Positions 42,823 through 52,396 of a stretch of 64,000 nucleotides of DNA are shown here, in pieces. A program made the translations under genes and the position numbers. Below the pieces are notes generated by a model, which was not told the origin of the DNA, searched no databases, and worked only from the letters and a program-made list of their open reading frames with translations. Origin of the DNA: CAZAMB01 sp964501365 (GTDB lineage: Bacteria > Planctomycetota > Phycisphaerae > UBA1845); the NCBI GenBank assembly GCA_964501365.1, contig CAZCST010000006.1, positions 62,001-126,000 on the forward strand. Reading direction: 5' to 3'. The first letter of the stretch is position 1. Each line of letters starts with the position of its first letter.

Positions 42823-44082
42823 ATGAAGATATCGCAATGGGCGCGAAAGACAATTCGCTTTCGATTCTTGATCCTGTTGATTCCCGCCGCGTGCGCGCTC
42901 TCGGGGTGCAATCGAGAAGACGCACATAACGCCGTTCCCGAAATGTTCCCCACTGTTACCGTGGCTCGGCCCATCCAGCAGGAAGTGGTTGAGTGGGACG
43001 AATACACGGGGCACCTTGAGGCCGCTGAATTCGTCGAGGTGCGCGCCCGGGTCAGCGGCCCGATCACGTCGGCGCCCTTTCAGGCCGGAGCCATCGTCCA
43101 GAAGGGTGATGTGTTGGTGGAGATCGACGTACGATCATTCCAGGCTGACCTCGACAGCCGGATTGCCGAAGAGGCCCGCGCGGCAGCGCAGGTGAAGCTG
43201 GCGGAGATCGAACTCAATCGAATTCTGGACATGCCGCCTGCCGCCGCCGTGCCGATCGAACGCGAACGTGCCGAGGCGGCGTTGAGCGAAGCACGTGCGG
43301 TGCTCGCGGGCGCCAAGGCGGCGGTGGAGTCGGCGCGACTGCTCGTGGAGTGGTGCAGGATCACCGCTCCCATCTCGGGTCGCGTCAGCAGGAGGTATAT
43401 CGACCCTGGGAATATGATCACTGGCGGGAGCGGAACCGGGACGCTACTTACGACGATCGCCTCCATTGACCCGATTTACTGCTATATCGACGCGGACGAG
43501 CGTGCCGTGCTGAAATACCAGCGGTTGGCCCGCGAGAAGAAGCGGGTCAGTGCTCGTGATGCGCAGATTCCATTCCTCATGCAGCTGGCGGATGAAACGG
43601 ACTTCTCCCACGAAGGAGTCGTCGACTTCGTTGACAATCGGATCGATCCGATGACGGGAACGATCAGAGGCCGCGGCGTGCTTGCGAATCAGGGCGGTTT
43701 CCTGACCCCCGGATTTTTCGCCCGCGTGCGAATTCCGGGAAGCGGGCCTTATGTCGCAACCCTGGTCCCCGACTCGGCGGTCGTTGCGGATCAGAACCAA
43801 AGGCTGCTCTATGTCGTCGGAACAAGTGATCTGGTCGAAATGCGGCCAGTCAAGCTCGGTTCACTCTTTGGCGAACTGCGCGCAATCGAATCGGGGATCA
43901 GCACGAACGATCGAGTGATTGTGAACGGTATCATGCAGGCCCGGCCCGGCGGCAAAGTCATTCCGAAAGAATCGTCGATCTCTATTGATACCTTACCGCC
44001 TGCTCCGCGCCTGGCCGTACAGGCCGAGTCGGCTTCCCCGCCAGCCGCGCAGCCTCCGGCTGTCGAGAGGAGCGCGCCGTGA
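42823..44082 (+). CDS. RND efflux periplasmic adaptor (membrane fusion) lipoprotein
   Basis: A 419-residue AcrA/MexA-type adaptor. A lipoprotein signal ends at ALSGC. The lipoyl-type halves RARVSGPITSAPFQAGAIVQ and WCRITAPISGRVSRR flank an alpha-helical hairpin (Ala/Glu/Arg-rich, ~90-150). A beta-barrel segment follows (DPIYCYIDADERAVLKY). It links the inner-membrane pump to an outer-membrane channel. It overlaps the pump gene by four bases (ATGA). No TolC-type gene is in this cluster. Confidence 0.92.
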   Translation: MKISQWARKTIRFRFLILLIPAACALSGCNREDAHNAVPEMFPTVTVARPIQQEVVEWDEYTGHLEAAEFVEVRARVSGPITSAPFQAGAIVQKGDVLVEIDVRSFQADLDSRIAEEARAAAQVKLAEIELNRILDMPPAAAVPIERERAEAALSEARAVLAGAKAAVESARLLVEWCRITAPISGRVSRRYIDPGNMITGGSGTGTLLTTIASIDPIYCYIDADERAVLKYQRLAREKKRVSARDAQIPFLMQLADETDFSHEGVVDFVDNRIDPMTGTIRGRGVLANQGGFLTPGFFARVRIPGSGPYVATLVPDSAVVADQNQRLLYVVGTSDLVEMRPVKLGSLFGELRAIESGISTNDRVIVNGIMQARPGGKVIPKESSISIDTLPPAPRLAVQAESASPPAAQPPAVERSAP

Positions 44083-47000
44083 AATTCGCCCACTTCTTCA
44101 TCGACCGCCCGGTCTTCGCGTCGGTCCTTTCCATCGTCATCGTGATCGTCGGAACACTGGCGATTTTCACACTCCCCATCGCCCAATACCCGGAAATCGC
44201 GCCGCCTACGGTTGTCGTGGGCGCAAAATATCCCGGTGCTAACGCCAAAGTCGTCGCCGAAGCCGTCGCCACACCCATCGAGCAACAGGTCAACGGCGTG
44301 GAGAACATGCTTTACATGTCCAGCCAGTCGACGAACGACGGAAGCATGTCGCTTACCGTGACGTTCAAGCTGGGCACAAACCTCGACATCGCACAGGTTC
44401 AAGTCCAAAACCGGGTGGCCATCGCCGAGCCGCAACTTCCGGAAGACGTGCGCAGGCAGGGCGTCACGGTCAGAAAATCATCCCCGGATCTGACCATGGC
44501 CGTTTCGCTCTACTCGCCCGACGCCAGCCGTGACACGCTCTACGTGAGCAACTACGCCACGCTCCAAATCCGTGACGAGCTGGCGCGACTGCCGGGAGTG
44601 GGTGACATTACGATTTTCGGCGCCCGCGAATACTCGATGCGCCTCTGGCTCGATCCGGAAAAACTCGCCTCGCGGAGCATGACCGCAGGGGACGTCATCG
44701 ACGCCGTGCGGGAGCAAAACGTCCAGGTAGCTGCCGGTGTGGTCGGCGGTCCTCCCTTGCCCGGCAATACCAACGGATTCCAATATTCTGTCAGTGCTCT
44801 GGGCCGACTCTCCAAACCGCGTGAGTTCTCCGACATCGTCATCAAAACGGGCGACGATGGGCGGCTTACGCGCCTTCGGGATGTGGGGCGCATCGAGCTG
44901 GGCGCCGCCGACTACGGCACAGCATTTTCCTTTGACGGCCGCCCCAGCGTGGGCCTGGGCATTTTTCAGCGTCCGGGATCAAATTCGATTCAAACAGCGG
45001 ATTCCGTTTATGCCCGCATGGAGGAACTCAAGAAAAACTTTCCGCCCGGCCTGGCGTATACCATCCCCTACGACACAACCGTCTTTGTCCGCCATAGCAT
45101 CGAGGACGTCATCGTTACATTATTCGAGGCCATCGGACTCGTCGTCGTTGTTGTCCTGGTATTTCTGCAGAGCTGGAGGGCTTCGCTCATTCCCCTTCTG
45201 GCCATTCCGGTCTCTTTGATTGGCACGTTCGCCGTGATGTTTGCCGCCGGATTCTCCATCAATAATCTTTCCCTGTTCGGAATCGTTCTGGCGGTGGGCA
45301 TTGTTGTCGACGATGCCATTGTTGTTGTCGAAAATATCGAGCGCTGGATCGAAGCGGGACTTACGCCGCGTGAGGCGGCCCATAAGGCGATGGACGAGGT
45401 AACGGCCGCCGTCATCGCGATCGCCTTTGGTCTGTCGGCGGTCTTTATCCCGGTCGCGTTCGTCAGCGGAATCAGCGGCCAGTTCTATCGGCAGTTCGCG
45501 CTGACCATATCCTTCTCGACGCTGATTTCGGCGTTCAACTCACTGACGCTCAGCCCGGCGCTGGCGGCCCTGCTGCTGAAGCCTCGCCACGCCAGGCAGG
45601 ACTGGTTCGCCCGATCGCTGGAATCATTGTTGGGCTGGTTTTTTCGTTTCTTCAACCGCAGCCTGGCGGCCGCTACGCGAACATATGCCTCGTCGCTGCG
45701 CCGCGTCGTCCGGTTCAGTGCCCTGGCATTGCTGGCATACGCGGGGCTGGTCGGTCTGACCTACCTGGGCTTTCAGAGCGTCCCGACCGGCTTCATTCCG
45801 GCGCAGGACACGGGGTATCTGATTGTCAGCCTTCAGATGCCCGACGCGGCCACGATTGATCGCACGGAACGAGTGATGACACGACTTGCCGGCATCGCCC
45901 GCACTGTGCCGGGCGTGGGACACACGATTGCGATTTCCGGCCTCTCCGCACTGAACCGAGTCAATCAAACCAACGCGGGCGCGATGTTTCTTCCTTTGAA
46001 AGACTTCGACGAGCGGGCAAATCACCCAGAGCAATCAGCGGCGGCGATCGCGGCACGCTTGACGCGGGAATACGGTGAGGTGCAGGAGGGGTTTGCTCTT
46101 GTTTTGCAACCGCCCCCCGTGCGCGGCATCGGAAATGCCGGTGGATTCAAGATGCAGGTTGAGGACCGCAGTGGCCGGTCGACGCCGCAGGAATTGCAGG
46201 CCGCCATCGATGGACTCGCCTTACAGGCCCGAGCCAACCCGCAGCTTCAAAGTTTGTTTGCAACCTTTCGTGCCAATGTTCCGCAACTGTATGCCAATGT
46301 CGATCGAACCAAGGTCAAGATGCAGGACGTGCCTGTCACCGCCGTGTTCGAAGCACTGCAGGTCTACCTGGGCAGCCTGTACGTCAACGACTTCAACTTT
46401 CTGGGTCGCACCTATCGCGTGACGGCACAGGCCGATGCGCCGTTTCGCGCCACCGCCGCTGACGTCTCGCAGCTCAAGACGCGCAACCGCGCCGGAGAGA
46501 TGGTCCCACTCGGCGCGTTGATGGACCTGGAGGATACGACCGGCCCGGACAGGATCAGCCGCTACAATCTTTATCAGTCCGCCGACGTGAACGGCAACGC
46601 GGTCCCCGGCGTCAGCAGCGGCCAGGCGATGTCCATCATGGAAGACATGGCGCGAAAGACTCTGCCTCGGGGATATGATTTCGAATGGACGGAACTGGCG
46701 TTTCAGGAAAAGCAGTCGGCCAATACGTCGCTTCTGATCTTCCCGCTCTGTGTGCTGTTTGTATGGCTGGTTCACTCGGCCGAGTACGAGAGTTTTGCGC
46801 TCTCGACCGCCATCATTCTCATCGTTCCCATGTGTCTCCTGTCGGGGATCGCCGGTGTCTGGTTGCGCGGCATGGACAACAATATTTTCACGCAGATTGG
46901 TTTTGTTGTGCTTGCGGGTTTGAGCGCAAAGAACGCCGTTTTGATTGTCGAGTTCGCAAAGCAGCAGGAAGAAAAGGGGCTGGGCAGTTTCGACGCCGCG

Positions 47001-47264
47001 GTAGAGGCCGCGCGCTTGCGATTGCGCCCCATTCTCATGACCAGCTTTGCATTCATTCTCGGAGTCGTGCCCCTGATTCTTGCGAAGGGCGCAGGGGCGG
47101 AGATGAGACAGGCATTGGGAACCGTCGTGTTTTTCGGGATGGTGGGTGTGACATTCTTCGGACTCTTCCTGACGCCGGTCTTCTACCATGTAATCCGGCG
47201 CATCACAGGCAATAGGACTCCGTTGAAAACCGCGCACATACGTGATGGATTGGAAAGGGTTTGA
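44079..47264 (+). CDS. RND (HAE1) efflux pump, inner-membrane transporter
   Basis: A 1,061-residue AcrB/MexB-like proton-driven exporter. Twelve transmembrane helices are arranged as TM1, a large periplasmic loop, TM2-7, a second loop and TM8-12. Motifs include FIDRPVFASVLSIVIVIVG at the start, the TM4 segment AVGIVVDDAIVVVENIER with the proton-relay Asp pair, and GLSAKNAVLIVEFAK in TM10 (Lys). The full length matches HAE1 pumps for hydrophobic drugs and solvents. With its adaptor it would expel the compounds that trigger the MarR regulator (inference). Confidence 0.95.
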   Translation: MKFAHFFIDRPVFASVLSIVIVIVGTLAIFTLPIAQYPEIAPPTVVVGAKYPGANAKVVAEAVATPIEQQVNGVENMLYMSSQSTNDGSMSLTVTFKLGTNLDIAQVQVQNRVAIAEPQLPEDVRRQGVTVRKSSPDLTMAVSLYSPDASRDTLYVSNYATLQIRDELARLPGVGDITIFGAREYSMRLWLDPEKLASRSMTAGDVIDAVREQNVQVAAGVVGGPPLPGNTNGFQYSVSALGRLSKPREFSDIVIKTGDDGRLTRLRDVGRIELGAADYGTAFSFDGRPSVGLGIFQRPGSNSIQTADSVYARMEELKKNFPPGLAYTIPYDTTVFVRHSIEDVIVTLFEAIGLVVVVVLVFLQSWRASLIPLLAIPVSLIGTFAVMFAAGFSINNLSLFGIVLAVGIVVDDAIVVVENIERWIEAGLTPREAAHKAMDEVTAAVIAIAFGLSAVFIPVAFVSGISGQFYRQFALTISFSTLISAFNSLTLSPALAALLLKPRHARQDWFARSLESLLGWFFRFFNRSLAAATRTYASSLRRVVRFSALALLAYAGLVGLTYLGFQSVPTGFIPAQDTGYLIVSLQMPDAATIDRTERVMTRLAGIARTVPGVGHTIAISGLSALNRVNQTNAGAMFLPLKDFDERANHPEQSAAAIAARLTREYGEVQEGFALVLQPPPVRGIGNAGGFKMQVEDRSGRSTPQELQAAIDGLALQARANPQLQSLFATFRANVPQLYANVDRTKVKMQDVPVTAVFEALQVYLGSLYVNDFNFLGRTYRVTAQADAPFRATAADVSQLKTRNRAGEMVPLGALMDLEDTTGPDRISRYNLYQSADVNGNAVPGVSSGQAMSIMEDMARKTLPRGYDFEWTELAFQEKQSANTSLLIFPLCVLFVWLVHSAEYESFALSTAIILIVPMCLLSGIAGVWLRGMDNNIFTQIGFVVLAGLSAKNAVLIVEFAKQQEEKGLGSFDAAVEAARLRLRPILMTSFAFILGVVPLILAKGAGAEMRQALGTVVFFGMVGVTFFGLFLTPVFYHVIRRITGNRTPLKTAHIRDGLERV

Positions 47265-47313
47265 AGTCGGATTGGGTTATGGTTTTCCCCTTGCGGGAAG
47301 AAAGGAAATTCTT

Positions 47314-48090
47314 ATGAGGTCGTACCAGCATTTCAAGACTTTGGTTTGCGTTGTGGCTGTCGCCGCCGTGACGACCGGCGCGTTTGTGAAAAACGCGGGG
47401 AGGAACGATGCCGTCGCCCAGCAGCCCACGGCCAGTGAACTCAAATTGGTGGGCGGCAAGGGATTGTTCGATGCCAATGACGCCGTCATTTTGCTGCTCG
47501 ACCACCAGACCGGTTTGTTTCAAACGGTCAAAGACATCGGAGTGACAGAACTTCGAACCAACACGGCGGTCCTGGCAAAGTTGGCCACCATGCTCAAGAT
47601 TCCCATCATCACGACTGCGTCGGTTCCCGATGGCCCCAACGGCCCGCTGATGCCCGAGATTCAGCAATTCGCCCCGCAGGCGATTTACGTGCCGCGTCAT
47701 GGCGAAATCAATGCGTGGGACAACGAAGATTACGTCAAGGCCGTGAAGGCAACCGGAAAGAAAACGCTGATCATGGCGGGTGTGTGGACCAGCGTCTGCG
47801 TTGCATTTCCGGCGCTCGACGCCAAGGCCGAGGGCTACAAGGTCTACGCCGTCATCGACGCCTCCGGTGATCCGAGTGAAATGGCCTCGCGAACAACGGT
47901 CGCGCGTCTCGCGCAGGCTGGGGTGATCCCGACGAGTACCAATGCCGTGGCGTGCGAATTCCAACGGACCTGGAGGCGACCCAACGCCGCCGAATTCGGC
48001 AAGCTGCTCAGTGAACTCGCGCCTAACTACGCGGCCGTGATCGAGAGTTTTCAGAAGGCCCAGGAACTTCTAAAGGCAGAGAAAAAATAG
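47314..48090 (+). CDS. Exported isochorismatase-family (cysteine) hydrolase
   Basis: A 258-residue protein with a signal peptide (CVVAVAAVTTGAFVKNAG). The isochorismatase fold shows VILLLDHQTGLF (catalytic Asp) and MAGVWTSVCVAFPAL (nucleophilic Cys), close to the YcaC-like group. The periplasmic location is unusual for this family. The ATG at 47314 follows AAAGGAAA. The substrate is unknown, probably an amide or enol-type small molecule. Confidence 0.85.
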   Translation: MRSYQHFKTLVCVVAVAAVTTGAFVKNAGRNDAVAQQPTASELKLVGGKGLFDANDAVILLLDHQTGLFQTVKDIGVTELRTNTAVLAKLATMLKIPIITTASVPDGPNGPLMPEIQQFAPQAIYVPRHGEINAWDNEDYVKAVKATGKKTLIMAGVWTSVCVAFPALDAKAEGYKVYAVIDASGDPSEMASRTTVARLAQAGVIPTSTNAVACEFQRTWRRPNAAEFGKLLSELAPNYAAVIESFQKAQELLKAEKK

Positions 48091-48184
48091 CCGGGAAATC
48101 CCTCTGCGATTCGAATTCGCGGGCATTTCGATAAGGGAATTCAGCGAATGCTTCAGAGACCGCCCCGAAGCGAAGGAGTTGTCG

Positions 48185-50143
48185 ATGAATGACCCATTGA
48201 CACGGCGGGATGTCTTGAGGGTGGGAGCCGCTGCCGGGGCTGCCCTCGTACTTGGCGGCTGCACGATGACGAGTGAACAACGAATTCAGGGAAATGCAGA
48301 CCGGGAGGCTGATCTTATCCTCACCAACGGGCGCGTTGCCACCCTGGACGATCAAAATTCCATCGCATCCAGTCTTGTGGTTCGCGACGGGCGTTTTGTT
48401 GCCGTGGGTGGGGAGCAGTCCGTGGCGGCGCTTCGAGGTGCCAGGACGCAGGTCATCGATGCCGGCGGACGCACACTGATCCCCGGCCTGAATGATTCGC
48501 ACCTGCACGTCATTCGCGGCGGTCTCAATTACAACATGGAACTGCGTTGGGACGGCGTTACCTCGCTGGCTGACGCACTGAACATGCTCAAAGAGCACGC
48601 TCAGCGAACCGCTCCTCCGCAATGGGTTCGTGTCGTGGGTGGCTGGTCGGAATTGCAATTCAAAGAACGCCGCATGCCGACATTGGCGGAGATCAACACA
48701 GTTTCACCAGACGTGCCCGTCTTTGTATTGCATCTGTACGATCGAGCGCTGCTCAACGGGGCCGCCCTTCGCGCCGTTGGCTATACCAGGGACACGCCCG
48801 ATCCGCCGGGCGGGCTGATCGAGCGCGATTCCCGGGGTAATCCAACTGGCCTCATGGTCGCCAGGCCCAACGCCTTCATCCTGTACAAGACGCTGGCGCT
48901 GGGCCCCAGGCTTGGCTTCGAAGACCAGATAAATTCCACCCGCCATTTCATGCGGGAACTCAACCGGCTTGGCCTCACCAGCATCATTGACGCCGGCGGC
49001 GGATTTCAGAATTACCCGGAGGACTATCAGGTCATCGAGAAGTTGCATGGAGAAGGCCTGCTCACCACGCGGCTGGCCTACAACTTGTTCACGCAAAATG
49101 CCGGTAGGGAACTCGCCGATTTCGACAAGTGGATCGGAATGACGAATCCCGGCAAAGGCGACGATTTCTATCGCGTGAATGGCGCGGGCGAGATGTTGGT
49201 GTTCTCCGGGGCCGACTTCGAAGACTTCCTTGAGCCGCGCCCCGACCTGCCATCGGCGATGGAAGAACAATTGACGCAGGTGGTCAGACTCCTCGTGAAG
49301 AATCGCTGGCCCTTCCGGCTTCACGCGACGTACGATGAATCAATCACCCGTTTCTTGAACGTCTTCGAGAAGGTCAACCAGGAAATTCCGTTTGACAGAC
49401 TGCGCTGGTTCTTCGATCACGCAGAGACCATTTCCGATCGAAACATTGATCGCGTGAAGGCGCTGAGCGGCGGAATCGCCATTCAGCATCGCATGGCCTT
49501 CCAGGGCGAGTACTTCATCGACCGCTACGGGGCCGACGCAGCCAGCCATGCGCCGCCAGTCCGACGCATGCTGACCGCCGGATTGCCGATCGGCGCAGGC
49601 ACGGATGCGACACGCGTAGCCAGCTACAATCCGTGGGTCGCCCTCTATTGGCTCGTCACGGGCAAGACGGTGGGCGGTACTTCGCTCTACGCAGATTCCA
49701 ATCGCCTGGATCGAACCGAAGCGCTTCGCCTCTACACCAAAGGCAGCGCGTGGTTTTCCGGAGAAGAGAAATCCAAGGGCGCCATCGTGCCGGGCCAGCT
49801 CGCTGATCTTGCCGTCTTGTCCTCAGACTACTTCGCGGTTCCAGAGGAACAGATCAAGGGCATCGAATCGGTGTTGACCATGGTCGGGGGAAAAGTCGTG
49901 TACGGCAAAGGCGAATACGCAAGGCTCGCGCCGCCTCTGCCGCCGGCAAGCCCGGGCTGGTCGCCGGTGCTCAGGTACGGCGGTTACGGTGCACCAGGAT
50001 ATGCCGCGATGGCGAATTCGACCGCGATGGCGAGTGCTTCCTGTCTTTGCAGCGCGCCAAAGTCCCCGAATCGCGCCACGCAATGGTTCGGGCCGGATGC
50101 ACCACTCTGGGGTGCCCTCGGATGCGATTGCTTCGCGTTTTGA
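48185..50143 (+). CDS. Exported amidohydrolase (YtcJ-like)
   Basis: A 652-residue metal-dependent hydrolase of the amidohydrolase-3/YtcJ group. A twin-arginine-type signal (RRDVLRVGAAAG) runs into a lipobox-like LGGC. DADxHxH-type metal motif is LNDSHLHV; GGFQNYPEDY, RLHATYDESI and GAGTDATRVASYNPW follow in the expected order. The last ~60 residues form a Gly/Tyr/Cys-rich tail (GYGAPGYAAMANSTAMAS) not typical of the family. The ATG at 48185 follows GAAGGAG. It probably cleaves a cyclic amide, imide or ester in the envelope. Confidence 0.85.
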   Translation: MNDPLTRRDVLRVGAAAGAALVLGGCTMTSEQRIQGNADREADLILTNGRVATLDDQNSIASSLVVRDGRFVAVGGEQSVAALRGARTQVIDAGGRTLIPGLNDSHLHVIRGGLNYNMELRWDGVTSLADALNMLKEHAQRTAPPQWVRVVGGWSELQFKERRMPTLAEINTVSPDVPVFVLHLYDRALLNGAALRAVGYTRDTPDPPGGLIERDSRGNPTGLMVARPNAFILYKTLALGPRLGFEDQINSTRHFMRELNRLGLTSIIDAGGGFQNYPEDYQVIEKLHGEGLLTTRLAYNLFTQNAGRELADFDKWIGMTNPGKGDDFYRVNGAGEMLVFSGADFEDFLEPRPDLPSAMEEQLTQVVRLLVKNRWPFRLHATYDESITRFLNVFEKVNQEIPFDRLRWFFDHAETISDRNIDRVKALSGGIAIQHRMAFQGEYFIDRYGADAASHAPPVRRMLTAGLPIGAGTDATRVASYNPWVALYWLVTGKTVGGTSLYADSNRLDRTEALRLYTKGSAWFSGEEKSKGAIVPGQLADLAVLSSDYFAVPEEQIKGIESVLTMVGGKVVYGKGEYARLAPPLPPASPGWSPVLRYGGYGAPGYAAMANSTAMASASCLCSAPKSPNRATQWFGPDAPLWGALGCDCFAF

Positions 50144-50194
50144 CGTAAACCGTAACCGTATCAATGCGCAGCGAGACAGTGGGAGACTGAAAAG

Positions 50195-51133
50195 ATGACT
50201 CAGCGGATTTCGGGAATTCATCATGTAACCGCCATCACCTCCGATGGGCAGAAAAACATTGACTTCTACTGCGGCGTGCTCGGACTTCGCCTCGTGAAGG
50301 TCACGGTGAACTTCGATGATCCGCAAAGCTATCACCTCTACTACGGTGACGAACAGGGCCGGCCCGGAACGATCATGACCTTCTTCGTGTGGCCCGGCGC
50401 GCACCGCGGACGTCAGGGGTCGGCACAGGTGGTCACGACTTCCTTCTCGGTGCCGGGGAAGTCCATGGAGTACTGGAGGACGCGACTCACGAATTCCGCC
50501 ATCGCCCGTGTCGATTCCGCTACGAGGTTCGGCGATCAGATTCTGGAATTCAACGATCCCGACGGAATGGGTTTGGAGATCGTCGCTCGATCCGAGGCCG
50601 ACCCGCGCAGCCCGTGGCCGGCCGGCCCCATTCCGGCCGAACATGCCATCCGCGGGTTTCACAGTGTTTCGCTCTCCGAGGAAGGATACGAACGCACGGC
50701 GGAACTTCTGACTCGTACCCTTGGTTTCCAGCCCGGCGGCCAGGATGGAAATCGATTTCGCCTCATTGGGGGGTCGCCCAACGGCGGGATCGTGGACTTG
50801 TTGTGCGTGCCTGGCGGCGTCCGGGGAACCCTTGGCGCGGGCATCGTCCATCACGTCGCCTTCCGCGCGGCCGATGATGAAGCGCAGCGACATTGGCGAC
50901 AGCTCCTTGCGAGCGAGCGATACAACGTGACCCCGGTGATCGACCGGACCTATTTTCACTCGATCTACTTCCGCGAGCCCGGCGGCGTGCTATTTGAAAT
51001 CGCAACCGACAGCCCGGGCTTCACCGTGGATGAATCTCCCGATTCGCTCGGTACTTCGCTGAAACTCCCGCCCCAGTACGAGAAGGCGCGTAGCCGGATC
51101 GAAAGTGTTCTTCCGCGCCTTCGTTACCATTAG
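50195..51133 (+). CDS. VOC-superfamily ring-cleaving dioxygenase, MhqO-like
   Basis: A 312-residue protein of two VOC modules. The extradiol metal triad is seen as GIHHVTAI (His), GIVHHVAFR (His) and GVLFEIAT (Glu). Length and the pattern NIDFYCGVLGLRLVKVTVNF match hydroquinone/catechol-cleaving MhqO- and MhqA-type dioxygenases of Bacillus (recalled). The gene pairs with an MhqD-like hydrolase downstream, the same partner as in Bacillus. Confidence 0.9.
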   Translation: MTQRISGIHHVTAITSDGQKNIDFYCGVLGLRLVKVTVNFDDPQSYHLYYGDEQGRPGTIMTFFVWPGAHRGRQGSAQVVTTSFSVPGKSMEYWRTRLTNSAIARVDSATRFGDQILEFNDPDGMGLEIVARSEADPRSPWPAGPIPAEHAIRGFHSVSLSEEGYERTAELLTRTLGFQPGGQDGNRFRLIGGSPNGGIVDLLCVPGGVRGTLGAGIVHHVAFRAADDEAQRHWRQLLASERYNVTPVIDRTYFHSIYFREPGGVLFEIATDSPGFTVDESPDSLGTSLKLPPQYEKARSRIESVLPRLRYH

Positions 51134-51148
51134 ACTCTTTCTCAAAGC

Positions 51149-51171
51149 CCCTCTCCTTCTCAGGGAGAGGG
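51149..51171. repeat. GC-rich hairpin between dioxygenase and esterase
   Basis: CCCTCTCC (51149-51156) pairs perfectly with GGAGAGGG (51164-51171) around a 7-base loop, followed by GTAGGGTGAGGG. Without a T-run it is unlikely to be a strong terminator; it resembles a dispersed genomic repeat seen in many Gram-negative bacteria. Confidence 0.5.
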
Positions 51172-51256
51172 TAGGGTGAGGGTAAAAGCGATCAGAAACT
51201 CGATGCGATGTCGTCGCAACTTAGTGACGCAACATCGTTTTGAGACGAAGCCTGGG

Positions 51257-51913
51257 ATGGAAAATATGCATGAGCAAAAATTGTCATTCGTTCATCGATT
51301 CGTTCCGGGTGTTGGCGGTGCCGCAAGTACGACGCTCCTCCTGCTGCACGGCACCGGCGGCGATGAAAACGACCTGCTCGAACTCGGCGGCAAGCTGCTG
51401 CCCGGTGCTACGCTGCTGAGCCCGCGCGGAAAGGTGCTGGAGAACGGCATGCCCCGTTTCTTCCGCAGGCTCGCCGAGGGCGTCTTCGACCTCGACGATC
51501 TCCGGCGGCGTACGCACGAACTCGCGGATTTCATCGAAGAGGCGTCATCGGCCTATTCGCTCGACCGCCACGGCATCATCGCCGTTGGCTACTCGAATGG
51601 AGCCAACATCGCAGCGAGCACCTTGTTCCTTCGCCCCGATGCGATTTCCTCGGCCGCTTTGTTTCGTCCCATGGTGCCATTTGTGCCCGCCCCAGTGCCG
51701 AATCTCTCTGGAAAATCGATATTCGTCGCCGGCGGGCGCCAGGACCCGATCGCTCATGAGTCGCAGACTCTGCGGCTTGTGGAACTCTTTTCGAGCGCCG
51801 GCGCTGTCGTCGAAGTGCACCGCCACGAAGGCGGTCATGAACTCGGTAACGATGATGTCCTGGCCGCACGAAACTGGATCACACGACGCAGCGCATTGGA
51901 TTCCAAAGAGTAG
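51257..51913 (+). CDS. Alpha/beta hydrolase (carboxylesterase/phospholipase family), MhqD-like
   Basis: A 218-residue serine hydrolase. LLHGTGGDENDLLELG (oxyanion loop), VGYSNGANIA (nucleophile Ser), GGRQDPIA (Asp) and EGGHELG (His) complete the triad. The pattern is typical of the predicted esterase family that includes MhqD. It may hydrolyse ring-cleavage products. It is the last gene of the MarR cluster. Starts at 51257 or 51266 are both possible. Confidence 0.88.
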   Translation: MENMHEQKLSFVHRFVPGVGGAASTTLLLLHGTGGDENDLLELGGKLLPGATLLSPRGKVLENGMPRFFRRLAEGVFDLDDLRRRTHELADFIEEASSAYSLDRHGIIAVGYSNGANIAASTLFLRPDAISSAALFRPMVPFVPAPVPNLSGKSIFVAGGRQDPIAHESQTLRLVELFSSAGAVVEVHRHEGGHELGNDDVLAARNWITRRSALDSKE

Positions 51914-51932
51914 ATCGTTTTTTGTTTTGGTG

Positions 51933-51962
51933 TTGCGAGCCGCGAACTTCAGTTCGCGCGGA
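51933..51962. repeat. 30-bp repeat, copy 1 (inverted relative to 57397)
   Basis: Contains the palindrome CGCGAACT-TC-AGTTCGCG. Its exact reverse complement over 30 bases occurs at 57397-57426. The surrounding 480-base region (51914-52396) shows no convincing gene; it separates two convergent transcription units and includes a C-rich tract near 52100-52140. Confidence 0.8.
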
Positions 51963-52396
51963 CGGTCAGGCGATTTTGGCGTTCGTAATGAGCTCGACCA
52001 CCCATACTTGAGCGATACATATTCCAGTACGGCGCATTTTGTTGTTAACCAATCCTTGGCGCTGTCGCGATGAGTGTGACCTGCTCCGCAGAACTTGATC
52101 CCTAAACCCTCTCCCCTAACCCCTGCCTTCCCCCTGCTCCCAATCCCTTACAAATCTCCGCGCGCCCCGCATGTTATGTATGGTGATGGACGCAATTGCC
52201 AGATTCCTTGCCCGCGAGCTCCCCGATGAGCCCAACACACAATGGGTAGTACCCAAACACATACCTACCACAACGCAAGAACAGCGTTTTTCCAAACGAA
52301 CCTGGTTGTCATTCGCACTTGATTTTCTGAAGCACTCTAACGCAAGCACGGAGTATCCCCGAAAACTCACGCCTCGCGAAGGTTCTTCGTCAAAGC

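Noticed and set aside
51149..51171. Intrinsic terminator within the MarR cluster
   Set aside because: The hairpin is strong but has no T-run on either side, and the sequence continues as a dispersed repeat.
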